64,000 nucleotides of DNA. Origin: Billgrantia antri. GTDB taxonomy: Bacteria; Pseudomonadota; Gammaproteobacteria; Pseudomonadales; Halomonadaceae. Under the pieces are notes generated by a model that did not search any database, had not been told where the DNA came from, and saw only the letters and a program-made list of their open reading frames with translations. Location of the stretch: the NCBI RefSeq assembly GCF_019430905.1, contig NZ_JAHYCA010000002.1:718430-782429 (forward strand), written 5' to 3'. Of this stretch, positions 1 through 8,041 are shown piece by piece. Position 1 is the stretch's first letter; every line of letters starts with the position of its first letter. Both the position numbers and the translations under genes were made by a program.

Positions 1-2127
1 CTCTTCATCGCCGTGCTCACGGATGGTCGGGTAATGGCCTTCAACGGCCACGTGGATCTGGGCACCGGCATTCGCACGGCCCTGGCCCAGATCGTCGCCG
101 AGGAGCTGGAGGTCGCCCTCGAGCAGGTCACCATGGTGCTGGGCCATCCCTTCGAAGTCCCCAACCAGGGGCCGACCATCGCCAGCGCTACTATCCAGAT
201 CACCGCCGAGCCGTTACGACGTGCGGCAGCCCAGGCGCGCGAATACCTACTGGATCTGGCGACGAGCCACTTTGGCGTAGAGCAGGGCGGTCTGCGTTGC
301 GTCGAGGGAACCATCCTGCCGGCCGAGGGGGATCGTCCCGCCGTGAGTTACGGTGAACTTCTCTACGGCGATCGTCATGCCTTGAAGCTCGCCGATGAGG
401 TACCGCTCAAGCCGGCCGGTGACTATCGGCTGGTAGGGCAGGCGGCGCCGCGGGTGGACATTCCCGACAAGGCCGTCGGCAAGCTGACTTTCGTGCATGA
501 CCTGCGCCTGCCCGGCATGCTGCACGGTCGAGTGATCCGCCCCCCCTATACCGGCCATGATCGCGGCGACTTCGTGGGCACCAGCCTGGTGGCGGTGGAT
601 GAGGCGTCGGTGGCTGGCATGCCCGGGCTGGTTCAGGTAGTGGTGATCGGCGATTTCGTGGGCGTGGTCGCCGAGCGTGAGGAGCAGGCCGCGGCGGCGG
701 CCAGGCGGCTCAAGGTCTCCTGGCGCGAGCCGGAGGGCTTGGCCCGGCTCGACGATCTTGAACAGGCTCTGCGAGAGCTGCCGGCCCAACGGCGCTCCCT
801 GCTGGAGGAGGGCGACGTGGAGGAGGCGCTGGCCCGGGCTGCGCAGCGTGTTTCTCGCACCTATGTCTGGCCTTTCCAACTGCACGGTTCCATCGGCCCC
901 TCCTGCTCGGTGGCCGACTATCGTGACGACAGGCTGCAGGTGTGGTCCGGCACCCAGAACCCCCATAGCCTGCGTGCTGATCTGTCGCGGTTGATGGGGC
1001 TCGATGAGGGTGTGATCACCATCACGCGTATGGAAGCCTCTGGCTGTTACGGTCGCAACTGTGCCGACGATGTAGGGGCGGATGCTGCCTTGCTGTCGCG
1101 GGCGGTGGGGCGGCCGGTACGAGTACAGCTGACCCGGGAACAGGAGCATGGCTGGGAGCCCAAGGGCGCGGCCCAGTTGATGGATGTCGAGGGGGGACTG
1201 AACGCCGATGGCAGTCCGGCGGGCTATCGTTTCGTCGCCCGCTACCCCTCCAATAATGCCCCAACCCTGGCCCTGCTGCTGACCGGCATCGTCAAGCCCA
1301 GCGATATCCCCTTCGAGATGGGGGATCGTACCTCGGTCCCGCCTTATCGATACCTGCATCGGCAGATCGCCTGCGATGACGTGCCGACCCTGGTGCGCGC
1401 CTCCTGGTTGCGTGGGGTCTCGGCCATGCCCAACACCTTCGCGCATGAGAGCCATATCGACGAACTGGCCCAACTGGCCGGTGAGGATCCGGTGGCCTAC
1501 CGGCTGCGCTACCTGGCCGACCCGCGCGCGGTGGAGCTGACCGAGGCCGTAGCCGAGCGAGCGGGCTGGCAGCCCCGGGTGGCCCATTCCGCGCCCCGGT
1601 TGGTCGAAGGTTGGCACCATGGGCGAGGGGTGGCCTATGCCCAGTACGTACACAGCAAGTTTCCCGGCTTCGGCGCGGCTCTGGCGGCCTGGGTGGTGGA
1701 GCTGAAGGTGCACCCCGAGAGTGGACGCATCATCATCGAGCGGCTGGTCGTGGGCCAGGATGCCGGCCTCATGGTCAATCCGGCCGGCGTGCGTCATCAG
1801 GTGCATGGCAATGTCATCCAGACGCTGAGCCGGACCCTCAAGGAGCGGGTCACCTTCGAGGATGGCCTGCCGGTGAGCCGAGAGTGGGGCGGCTATCCGA
1901 TCCTGCGATTCTCCGAGCTGCCTGATATCGACGTCATGCTTCTTGAGCGCCCCGAGGCACCGCCGCTGGGAGTAGGGGAATCCACTTCCCTGCCCGGCGC
2001 TCCGGCCATCGCCAACGCCCTCTATGATGCCACCGGGGTACGCTTCACCCGTCCCCCCTTCACACCGGAGGTGGTGCGCCGCACCCTGGCTGCTGCTCGG
2101 TCGGCTCCGGTTGAGGCGATCGGCTGA
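1..2127 (+). CDS. Molybdenum hydroxylase large subunit (xanthine dehydrogenase/IorB family), 5' truncated by window
   Basis: Molybdopterin-binding subunit of a xanthine dehydrogenase/aldehyde oxidase-type enzyme that hydroxylates an N-heterocycle or aldehyde; the substrate cannot be read from sequence. The frame is open from base 1, so the start lies upstream. The early stretch GHVDLGTGIRTALAQIVAEE is a cofactor-binding segment placed before the a/b-hammerhead region (DIPDKAVGKLTF, LPGMLHGRVIRPP). This order is typical of IorB/nicotinate-dehydrogenase-like subunits rather than classical XdhB. The C-terminal GVGESTSLPGAPAIANALYD carries the GxGE motif whose Glu is the catalytic base in the family. 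About 708 residues are visible. The stop overlaps the next start by one base (TGATG), and the next two genes encode cofactor-maturation proteins, so this is one operon. The iron-sulfur subunit should lie just upstream. Confidence 0.88.
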   Translation, partial: LFIAVLTDGRVMAFNGHVDLGTGIRTALAQIVAEELEVALEQVTMVLGHPFEVPNQGPTIASATIQITAEPLRRAAAQAREYLLDLATSHFGVEQGGLRCVEGTILPAEGDRPAVSYGELLYGDRHALKLADEVPLKPAGDYRLVGQAAPRVDIPDKAVGKLTFVHDLRLPGMLHGRVIRPPYTGHDRGDFVGTSLVAVDEASVAGMPGLVQVVVIGDFVGVVAEREEQAAAAARRLKVSWREPEGLARLDDLEQALRELPAQRRSLLEEGDVEEALARAAQRVSRTYVWPFQLHGSIGPSCSVADYRDDRLQVWSGTQNPHSLRADLSRLMGLDEGVITITRMEASGCYGRNCADDVGADAALLSRAVGRPVRVQLTREQEHGWEPKGAAQLMDVEGGLNADGSPAGYRFVARYPSNNAPTLALLLTGIVKPSDIPFEMGDRTSVPPYRYLHRQIACDDVPTLVRASWLRGVSAMPNTFAHESHIDELAQLAGEDPVAYRLRYLADPRAVELTEAVAERAGWQPRVAHSAPRLVEGWHHGRGVAYAQYVHSKFPGFGAALAAWVVELKVHPESGRIIIERLVVGQDAGLMVNPAGVRHQVHGNVIQTLSRTLKERVTFEDGLPVSREWGGYPILRFSELPDIDVMLLERPEAPPLGVGESTSLPGAPAIANALYDATGVRFTRPPFTPEVVRRTLAAARSAPVEAIG

Positions 2128-3104
2128 TGCAGCATCTCGATCTGCAGGTCATCGAGCGCGCCCTGCAGTGGGCCAACCGGGGCCATCGTCTATGGCTGTG
2201 CACGGTGCTGGCCACCTTCGGTTCGTCCCCCCGGGAGCCTGGCGCCATGCTGGTGGCCCGTCAGGACGGTGAGCATCTGGGATCGCTCTCCGGTGGCTGT
2301 GTGGAAGAAGACTTTCTCGAGCGGCTGCGCCAGGGGGAATTCAGCGAGCCGGTGCAACGGATCCGGTATGGCGGCCAGGGGGAGGCTCCGGGGTCTAGCC
2401 GTGTGCGGTTGCCCTGTGGTGGCAGCCTGGAGGTGCTGGTGGAGCGGCTGGAGCCCGACGCGGCCACCCTGACCCATCTGGAGGTGGTGCATGCCACCCT
2501 GCTCGGCCGGCGAGCCCTGATTCGGCGTGTGCCGCTGGATGGTCGCGGGGCGCACTTCGCGCTGGCCGAGGCGCCGGGGCCCGCCATTCTGCGGGAGGAA
2601 GGCGTGATCGGCGTGCGAATTGGCCCGGCGCTGCGCCTGATCATCGCGGGTATCTCACCGGTCTCCCAGGCCTGTGCCAGCTTCGCCAGTACCCTAGGCT
2701 TCGAGGTCATCGTCTGCGATCCTCGAGAGGAGGCGCGCCGGGCGTTTGCGGTACCGGGGGTGGAGGTACAGGCAGTATTGCCCTCGACCTTCATTGCCTC
2801 GGGTGCCTGCCATGCCGCCACCGCCGTGGTGGCCTTGACCCATGACCCCCGCATCGATGATCTGGCGATGATCGAGGCCGTTCGCACCGACGCCTTCTAT
2901 GTCGGCGTCATGGGGTCGCGGCAGACCTCGCGTCAGCGCGAGGCACGGCTGCTCCGCTCTGGAGGGCTCGGCCCCGAGCAGGTCGCCCGGATCACCATGC
3001 CCATTGGCCTTGGTCTCGGCAGCAAGACGCCAGCCGAAATCGCTCTAGCGGTCATGGCCGATATCGTTCGGGTCCATCGGGGCAAGGCGCGAGATGCGCT
3101 CTAA
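2127..3104 (+). CDS. XdhC/CoxI family molybdenum cofactor insertion protein
   Basis: 325-aa XdhC-family chaperone that binds and sulfurates molybdenum cofactor and inserts it into xanthine dehydrogenase-type enzymes. The N-terminal XdhC/CoxI domain has GSSPREPGAMLV (about residues 30-41), LGSLSGGCVEEDFLERL (about 50-66) and LPCGGSLEVLVERL. The C-terminal half is a Rossmann-like XdhC_C domain with LIIAGISPVSQACASFA and ending YVGVMGSRQTSRQREARL and GLGLGSKTPAEIALAVMADI. The start ATG overlaps the upstream stop by one base, and the gene runs 11 bases into the next one, which implies translational coupling. The role as dedicated maturase of the upstream enzyme is inferred from linkage. Confidence 0.9.
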   Translation: MQHLDLQVIERALQWANRGHRLWLCTVLATFGSSPREPGAMLVARQDGEHLGSLSGGCVEEDFLERLRQGEFSEPVQRIRYGGQGEAPGSSRVRLPCGGSLEVLVERLEPDAATLTHLEVVHATLLGRRALIRRVPLDGRGAHFALAEAPGPAILREEGVIGVRIGPALRLIIAGISPVSQACASFASTLGFEVIVCDPREEARRAFAVPGVEVQAVLPSTFIASGACHAATAVVALTHDPRIDDLAMIEAVRTDAFYVGVMGSRQTSRQREARLLRSGGLGPEQVARITMPIGLGLGSKTPAEIALAVMADIVRVHRGKARDAL

Positions 3105-3696
3105 GCACTCATTGGCCCTGATCATGGCGGCAGGGCACTCCCGGCGCTTCGGCAGTGACAAGCGACTGGCGCGTCTCGCCGACGGTCGCACGCTGCTCGC
3201 CACTACCCTGGCCGCCGCCATGGATGCCTTCGAGCAGGTGAGGGTGGTGGTGAATACCCGCGTAGCCCCCGCCGATCTGGGAATTCCCGAGGCCGTGGCG
3301 CTGGTCATCCGTCCAGCGGCCCCGGTGGGGCTGGGTGGTAGCATCGCCCATGCCTTCCGGGAGCTCGACCAGCCGCTGTCGCGCTGTGGATACCACAGCG
3401 TCGCCATCTGGCTGGGTGATATGCCTTGGGTGAGGCCCGAAACCTGCCAGCGACTGGCCCGGCGAGCCGCAGCCGACACCATCGTCAGACCCCTCTACCG
3501 CGATATGCCCGGACACCCGGTCTTCTTCGGTCGTGACTTCTGGCCTGCCCTGGCCGCCAACCAGGATGATCTGGGGGCCAGGCCGGTTATCGCCCGGTTC
3601 GCTGATAGGGTGATTGCCGTGCCGGTTGCGGATCCGGGGGTAATTCGCGATATCGACTATCCAAGTGCGATGCCGGGGCCCGAGTCGGCGCCCTGA
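3094..3696 (+). CDS. MocA-like molybdenum cofactor nucleotidyltransferase
   Basis: 200-aa NTP-transferase fold protein of the MobA/MocA group, which add CMP or GMP to molybdopterin. The nucleotide-binding signature LIMAAGHSRRFGSDKRLA is at residues 9-26, WLGDMPWVRPETCQRL supplies the metal-binding Asp, and RPLYRDMPGHPVFFGRDFW is the conserved segment that separates MocA-type enzymes from sugar nucleotidyltransferases. It overlaps xdhC by 11 bases and is last in the operon. Enzymes of the xanthine dehydrogenase family commonly use the MCD form, so CTP:molybdopterin cytidylyltransferase is the likely activity; CMP versus GMP cannot be decided by eye. Confidence 0.83.
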   Translation: MRSKHSLALIMAAGHSRRFGSDKRLARLADGRTLLATTLAAAMDAFEQVRVVVNTRVAPADLGIPEAVALVIRPAAPVGLGGSIAHAFRELDQPLSRCGYHSVAIWLGDMPWVRPETCQRLARRAAADTIVRPLYRDMPGHPVFFGRDFWPALAANQDDLGARPVIARFADRVIAVPVADPGVIRDIDYPSAMPGPESAP

Positions 3697-4139
3697 GCCG
3701 TGCAGCAGGCCTGGCCGTCACGGATATCCCGCAACTCGGTGCCCACCACGACGCCTGGCGGGTCCTTGCAGCTCTCTATTGATGAGTTCAGACACGGGTG
3801 GAGTCATGCCTGGGTGGGGTGAAGAAAGCCACCTTAACTCCGGTGCGGCTCAGCCTTGCTTGTCGCCATCTTGATACTCAAGTGCCTCAAATTCTCAAAG
3901 AGTGTGGATCGTTATCCGTACCATGAACCGTCTTCCTCCTGAGGCTGTATAAGGAATACAGCGCATCGGCAAGCAGTGACCCCGTGGCATGCGAATTGAT
4001 GCTGTTGCTGTGCGGTTTCGATGACTTGCGCTCCGGCCAAGGCGTTGAGTGGAAACCGAAGCCGGGGCGGTTGCTTGGTTGCCAAAGAAAATCAAACGGG
4101 AAGATGGGTCGTAATCGACCCTGTTGGGAGGGAAATGCC
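3697..4139. other. Intergenic region with two small hairpins, no convincing gene
   Basis: About 440 bases with no frame that looks coding. It contains GCTGTAT-aagga-ATACAGC (3944-3962), a perfect 7-bp inverted repeat that could be an operator. It also contains GGGTCG-taat-CGACCC (4106-4121), a 6-bp hairpin ending a few bases before the Shine-Dalgarno sequence GGGAGGG of the next gene, where it could affect ribosome access. A minus-strand frame across 3887-4210 exists but has low-complexity, non-protein-like composition. Confidence 0.45.
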
Positions 4140-4382
4140 ATGCGAATGCTATCTATTGGACTGTTGACCGGTGTGTTGGCCCTGGGACTGACTGGCTGCG
4201 GCACCACCACCGGCGAACGAGCGCTGAGTGGCGCCGGCCTGGGGGCAGCCGCCGGCGCCGGTACCGCCTACATGACGGGCGGCAGCGTGACCCGGGGCGC
4301 GATGATCGGTGGCGGCCTGGGCGCTGCCGTCGGTGCGGCCACCAATCGCGATGACATCGACCTGGGACGCTGGCGTCGCTAA
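4140..4382 (+). CDS. Small outer-membrane lipoprotein with glycine-zipper motif
   Basis: 80-aa predicted lipoprotein. The signal peptide ends in the lipobox LTGC (Cys about residue 20). The mature part is almost wholly two Gly-zipper segments, GAGLGAAAGAGTAYMTGG and GAMIGGGLGAAVGAA, as in SlyB/OsmB/YmgG-like envelope proteins, and it ends DLGRWRR. The start at 4140 was chosen because GGGAGGG lies 8 bases upstream and it gives a proper signal peptide; an upstream in-frame start at 3984 would place 52 unlikely residues before it. A hairpin (4106-4121) sits just before the ribosome-binding site. The stop TAA directly abuts a repeat element. The function is unknown beyond envelope localisation. 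Confidence 0.7.
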   Translation: MRMLSIGLLTGVLALGLTGCGTTTGERALSGAGLGAAAGAGTAYMTGGSVTRGAMIGGGLGAAVGAATNRDDIDLGRWRR

Positions 4383-4534
4383 GGAAGCGCTGAACAAATC
4401 GGCGAGCGGGATGAAGCACAAGGCGCACAGGAACAGGAGCATATGGGGTATATGTGATGATTCCGACGGTCCGACGCTTCGGCACCGCGCAACGCAGTGA
4501 TTCGCTCGCGCAGGCATTTGTGCAGCGTTTCCCT
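4383..4534. repeat. About 152-bp element with long imperfect terminal inverted repeats
   Basis: The left end begins GGAAGCGCTGAACAAAT followed by cGGCGAGCG. The right end reads CGCTCGCG, a short spacer, then ATTTGTGCAGCGTTTCCC, which is the near reverse complement. The element fills exactly the gap between two convergent genes: the left end starts immediately after the TAA of the lipoprotein gene, and the right end overlaps the TAG of the nuclease gene. It has no coding capacity. Size and terminal inverted repeats suggest a MITE/REP-like or bacterial interspersed element. The internal part, including CATATGGGGTATATG, has further dyad symmetry. Confidence 0.65.
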
Positions 4535-6245
4535 AACGCCACTCCAGGTCCACCGCGATCGGATCATGGTCCGAGGAGCGGAAGGGATCAGGACGGAAGT
4601 GGGGTGCTGCGCTGTCCGACCCGTCATAGCCGAGGAATGGCGGCTCGTCGGCATTGATGTGCCACGGCCGCACCTCCGTCACTGCCGCGGCCAGTTCGGG
4701 GCTGGCCAGGGCATGGTCCAGGTAGCCCGACTCGCCGCGAAACACATAGCTGTAGCGTCGCTCCGGCGGCAGGTCGCGGGCGATCAAATTGATCAGCCCT
4801 GCGTGGGTCAGGGTGCGGATCGGGTCCTCGGCGCCGTAGGCATTGAGGTCGCCGGCCAGCAGCAGGCGCTCGTGCCCCTCGGCAGCGACCAGGCGCTCGA
4901 GAAAGTCGCTCATGGCCTCGGATTGTTCCACCCGGCGCTGATTCCAGCAGCCCTGGCCGCGATCGATATCGCCGCTGGGCGGGCATCCGCTCTTGGACTT
5001 GTAGTGGGCGGTCACGACTCCGAAGGCCGGGCCGCCGTTCACGCTGCGGAAGAAGGCTGCCAGTGGCGGGCGATGATGGGCAGGGTCGTCGTCGGCATAG
5101 AGCTCGCTCACGGCCTCCACCCGGTCCGGCCGGTAGATCAGGGCGAGCTTGATGGCATCGCTGCCGCGGTCTGCTTCCCCGCCCACCGCACGATAGCGAA
5201 TGCCGGTCCGCTCGCTGAGCTGTTCTACCAGATCATCGAGTGCGTGCGGATCGTTCTCAACCTCCACCAGGGCCAGGATGTCGGCCTGCAGGCCCTCGAC
5301 CGCAGCGGCGAGCTTGGCCCGCTGGCGCTCCAGCTCGTCGGCGTTGGCGGCGCCGCGCTGGCCGAGCGTAACGAAATAGTTCTCCACGTTGAAGGTCGCT
5401 ATCCGTAGCCGCTCTCCCGGAGCCGGCAGCGGCTCCGGGCGCGGGTTGGCGTTCTCGAAGCGCGGCTCGAGGGTCGGGTGCAGTCGGTAGGCGTCGAAGG
5501 CGTGGGAAAGTATCCCGGTCAGGCCCTGAACGGTGCTGCCGACACGACGGGTGCTCTCCGCATCCAGGTAGGGAATGGGGCTCGAATAGGCGCGGTAGCT
5601 GCCGTCGTCCAGCACGAGGATGCCCCGCTGCCGGGGCTCGCCGGGGGTGTTCGTGGGTCGAAACAGGCGCTCGGTGGTCAGCCCCAGCGAGCCGTAGCGG
5701 GCCAGCTCGTCGTTGCCGGTGACGGCCAGCGTCTGCGGAAACCTCAGCAGTAGCCCTTCCTTGCGTGACAGCTGCTCTTCGCTGAGCGGCCAGTCGACCG
5801 CAATCGGCTCGGGTAGTCGGTCGCTAGCACAGGTCTCGATCTGCTCGACCCGCTCCAATTGCACCTGGCCGCGGTACTCACCGGTCCGGGCGTGGAGTTG
5901 CACGTGGCTGCCGGGAGCGATGAGCGCCCCATCGCTCGGCGTGGCGCCAGGCATGTAGACGAACAGGCCGACGGGGCCGTGCTCCGTCGCCTGCTGCAGA
6001 TAAAAACCGTTCAGCCGCTCGCGGCCGAGAAACTCGCCCGTCACCACGCCGTCGACGACCACTTCCCGGCCGGCGGGCAAGGCCGTGCGCTCGCCAACGC
6101 CCTTGATGGCGGCCAAGTCAGTGCTGGAGGGATCGGGGCAACCGGCTGTCGCCGGTGAGCTCGTCAGCAGCAGGGTCAACAGCAGGGCGAGTGGTCCTGT
6201 CTGGCGGGTCACGGCATGGGATCGGCGCTGGTCGGATAAAGTCAT
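4533..6245 (-). CDS. Secreted ExeM/NucH-type endonuclease (EEP fold)
   Basis: 570-aa extracellular nuclease candidate. An N-terminal signal peptide (LALLLTLLLTSSPATAG) is followed by an OB-like lamin/YhcR-type region (about 30-150, with VVVDGVVTGEFLGRERLNGF). The C-terminal half is an endonuclease/exonuclease/phosphatase domain: RIATFNVENYF, ILALVEVEN (metal-binding Glu), TAHYKSKSG, LLAGDLNAYG (catalytic Asp/Asn) and FRSSDHDPIAVDL (catalytic Asp-His). This arrangement matches ExeM/NucH DNases used for nutrient scavenging or biofilm DNA turnover. It starts 10 bases after the azlD stop on the same strand, so it may be the distal gene of that unit. Its stop lies within the repeat element. Confidence 0.85.
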   Translation of the reverse strand: MTLSDQRRSHAVTRQTGPLALLLTLLLTSSPATAGCPDPSSTDLAAIKGVGERTALPAGREVVVDGVVTGEFLGRERLNGFYLQQATEHGPVGLFVYMPGATPSDGALIAPGSHVQLHARTGEYRGQVQLERVEQIETCASDRLPEPIAVDWPLSEEQLSRKEGLLLRFPQTLAVTGNDELARYGSLGLTTERLFRPTNTPGEPRQRGILVLDDGSYRAYSSPIPYLDAESTRRVGSTVQGLTGILSHAFDAYRLHPTLEPRFENANPRPEPLPAPGERLRIATFNVENYFVTLGQRGAANADELERQRAKLAAAVEGLQADILALVEVENDPHALDDLVEQLSERTGIRYRAVGGEADRGSDAIKLALIYRPDRVEAVSELYADDDPAHHRPPLAAFFRSVNGGPAFGVVTAHYKSKSGCPPSGDIDRGQGCWNQRRVEQSEAMSDFLERLVAAEGHERLLLAGDLNAYGAEDPIRTLTHAGLINLIARDLPPERRYSYVFRGESGYLDHALASPELAAAVTEVRPWHINADEPPFLGYDGSDSAAPHFRPDPFRSSDHDPIAVDLEWR

Positions 6246-6255
6246 GGAATAGAGC

Positions 6256-6594
6256 TCATGAGAAAAGCACCATCACCACGCCGTAGGCCGCCACGCCCGC
6301 GGCCACCGGCCAGCCCAGGGTGCGCTTGTACCACCATACGGCCAGGGTCGCCAGTACGCCGATGGCGGTGGCCAGCCAGGAGGTGACACCGGGCGTCACC
6401 GGCGTCAGCGATACGCCGAACAGGGCGCCGATCATCAACGGGCCGAGCAGGGTCAGCCACTGGGGCATGGCCTCGAGGCTGTCGTCGCCGCCTTGGCGCG
6501 CGAGACGGCGCTGCATCCACAGCAGTGGTAGCAGGCGGATCAGTAGGGTACCCAGCGCCGAGGCGAGCACGGCGATCCACAGGGCGCTACTCAT
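6256..6594 (-). CDS. azlD: AzlD family branched-chain amino acid exporter subunit
   Basis: 112-aa integral membrane protein with about four hydrophobic segments. It has the AzlD pattern LGTLLIRLLPLLWM at the N-terminus and LTLLGPLMIGALFGVSLTP in the middle. AzlC and AzlD form a small heteromeric exporter for branched-chain amino acids. Its ATG overlaps the end of azlC (8-base overlap), with GGAGAG of the azlC tail acting as ribosome-binding site, which couples their translation. The nuclease gene follows 10 bases later. Confidence 0.85.
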   Translation of the reverse strand: MSSALWIAVLASALGTLLIRLLPLLWMQRRLARQGGDDSLEAMPQWLTLLGPLMIGALFGVSLTPVTPGVTSWLATAIGVLATLAVWWYKRTLGWPVAAGVAAYGVVMVLFS

Positions 6595-7333
6595 GTCGCT
6601 CTCCTTGCGTGTACTCAGTCTTTTGGCAGTGGTCGAACTTGACGAGCTGGAAGCATAGCGCGCCGCAGACGGCAGCGAGGGGGACCGCCACGTTGGTCAG
6701 GCCCAGCAGTGTCAGTAGCAAGGCGCTGGCAATCGTCAGGCCCAGGGCCAGGCTCCAGCGCCGCGAGGTGAAGCGCGGTGCCACCAGCACCAGGAACAGC
6801 GCAGGCAGGGCGAAGGGCAGGATCTCACCCATCAGGGCCCAGCGTGCGACCAGTTCACCGCCGGCCACCGCACCCAGCGCCGTGCCGCCGATCCAGCTGA
6901 GCCAGGCCAGCAGCGCGGCGCCGGTGTACCAGCCGAGGCGCTGGGCGGCGGGCAGTTGCGGCAGACGAGCGTGGGCCAGGGCGAAGATCTGGTCGGTGAG
7001 GCCGTGCATCAACCAGGGCCACAGGCGGCTGGTGGGCAGCCAGGGGGCCAGGTTGGGGGCGTAGACCACATGGCGCAGGTTGATCAGCAGGGTCATGGCC
7101 ACTACCAGCCACAGCGGCGCACCGGCGGCCACCATGCCGACGAACAGGAACTGCGAGGCACCGGCATAGATCAGCGTCGAGATCGCCACGGCTTCCCAGG
7201 CGCTGAAGCCGGCCTGAGTGGCGATCAGCCCGAAGGAGATAGCCACCGGGATATAGCCGCCGAGCAGCGGGATGGCCTCGCTCATGCCGGTCAGCCAGGG
7301 GCGGGTAGGCGAGGAGGCGGCTTGCAGGCTCAT
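6587..7333 (-). CDS. azlC: AzlC family branched-chain amino acid exporter subunit
   Basis: 248-aa membrane protein. IPLLGGYIPVAISFGLIA (TM1), LIYAGASQFLFVGMVAAG, and LINLRHVVYAPNLAPWL are AzlC-family signatures. The start at 7333 (MSLQAASSPTR) was chosen because it overlaps the upstream regulator stop by 4 bases (ATGA) and begins just before the first membrane segment. The order regulator-azlC-azlD is a common autoregulated export unit. The substrate is inferred from family only. Confidence 0.87.
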   Translation of the reverse strand: MSLQAASSPTRPWLTGMSEAIPLLGGYIPVAISFGLIATQAGFSAWEAVAISTLIYAGASQFLFVGMVAAGAPLWLVVAMTLLINLRHVVYAPNLAPWLPTSRLWPWLMHGLTDQIFALAHARLPQLPAAQRLGWYTGAALLAWLSWIGGTALGAVAGGELVARWALMGEILPFALPALFLVLVAPRFTSRRWSLALGLTIASALLLTLLGLTNVAVPLAAVCGALCFQLVKFDHCQKTEYTQGERHE

Positions 7334-7857
7334 GACGCGGGTTCCTCGTGATAGACGACGCTGAGCAGCAGCGTGGCCCAGGTGTCTCCGGTGCGGTAGA
7401 GATGGGGACGGTCCGCGGCGAAGGTGTGGGTCTCGCCGGCCGACAGGGTTCGGGTGTCGCCTTCCGGGCCGGCTTCCAGCGTGCCGCTGATCAGGGTGAG
7501 CGACTCCCGGGCGCCGGGCGTGTGGGGCTCGGCAAGGCGCAGGGTATGCGGCGCGCAGCGCATCCAGTAGGCATCGACCTGAGGATGATCCTTGCCCTGA
7601 TCGAGCAGGCGGACCTCCACGCCATCCTCGCCCAGCGGCACGGCGATGGGTGCGACCAGGGTGCCGAAGGGCACCTTCAACTGCACCGCCAGGCGCCAGA
7701 TGGTATCCAGGGTGGGGTTGCCATTGCCCTGCTCGAGGCGACACAGGTTCGACTTGGCGATGCCGGCGGCAGCGGCCAACTGCGATAGCGACATGCCCTG
7801 CGCCTGGCGCAGCTCCTGCAGGTGTTGGCCCAGTGTGCCGAGAGAGAGCTTGTCCAA
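7330..7857 (-). CDS. XRE-cupin transcriptional regulator of azlCD
   Basis: About 175-aa regulator. The N-terminal helix-turn-helix (LGQHLQELRQAQGMSLSQLA, GIAKSNLCRLEQGNGNPTLD) is XRE-type, and the C-terminal half is a cupin (PGARESLTLISGTLEAG, LSAGETHTFAADRPH) likely to sense a small ligand. The frame is open up to 7920, but the longer version would translate straight through a perfect inverted repeat. I therefore take the TTG at 7857 (LDKLSLGTLGQHL) as start; it has no strong Shine-Dalgarno sequence, so the true start is uncertain. The palindrome just upstream suggests autoregulation of the regulator-azlC-azlD unit. Confidence 0.82.
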   Translation of the reverse strand: MDKLSLGTLGQHLQELRQAQGMSLSQLAAAAGIAKSNLCRLEQGNGNPTLDTIWRLAVQLKVPFGTLVAPIAVPLGEDGVEVRLLDQGKDHPQVDAYWMRCAPHTLRLAEPHTPGARESLTLISGTLEAGPEGDTRTLSAGETHTFAADRPHLYRTGDTWATLLLSVVYHEEPAS

Positions 7858-7875
7858 GAGTGGTGGCCTCGAGCT

Positions 7876-7907
7876 GTTCCTTTTAATGAACGTTCTATAA
7901 AAGGAAC
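7876..7907. promoter_or_regulatory. Palindromic operator upstream of the XRE-azlCD unit
   Basis: GTTCCTTTTA (7876-7885) and TAAAAGGAAC (7898-7907) form a perfect 10-bp inverted repeat around a 12-base spacer that itself contains the palindrome GAACGTTC. It lies 19 bases upstream of the chosen regulator start. The position and symmetry fit an autoregulatory binding site for the adjacent XRE protein; this is inference. Confidence 0.6.
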
Positions 7908-7989
7908 GGCTGGCTGTCAACTCTCCTTTTCAGCTTCCACTGCTCAGCTCCCGTCTCTCGGACCATGCATCGTGATGCGTTCGTAGCGT

Positions 7990-8041
7990 TAGGCTCTGTC
8001 TGAAAAGTCGGCGAGCGCAGCCAGTTTTCGGGCAGAGCCTA
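7990..8041. repeat. 52-bp inverted-repeat hairpin element
   Basis: TAGGCTCTG (7990-7998) pairs perfectly with CAGAGCCTA (8033-8041). The arms extend imperfectly to TCTGAAAA and TTTTCGGG, leaving a loop of about 18 bases. The right end supplies the TAG stop of the small minus-strand gene at 8039. It may act as a terminator-like hairpin between the two minus-strand genes or be a relic of an inserted element. Confidence 0.5.

Noticed and set aside
247..1806. Long open frame antisense to the molybdenum hydroxylase gene
   Set aside because: High-GC antisense shadow; composition rich in His/Gly/Arg/Gln, no domain, no ribosome-binding site. The same reasoning removes the long antisense frames across 24.4-25.4, 33.7-35.2, 37-38.2, 41.1-42.1 and 44.2-45.5 kb.
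3887..4210. Minus-strand frame of about 107 codons before the Gly-zipper lipoprotein
   Set aside because: Overlaps the well-supported lipoprotein start and ribosome-binding site, with no protein-like pattern.
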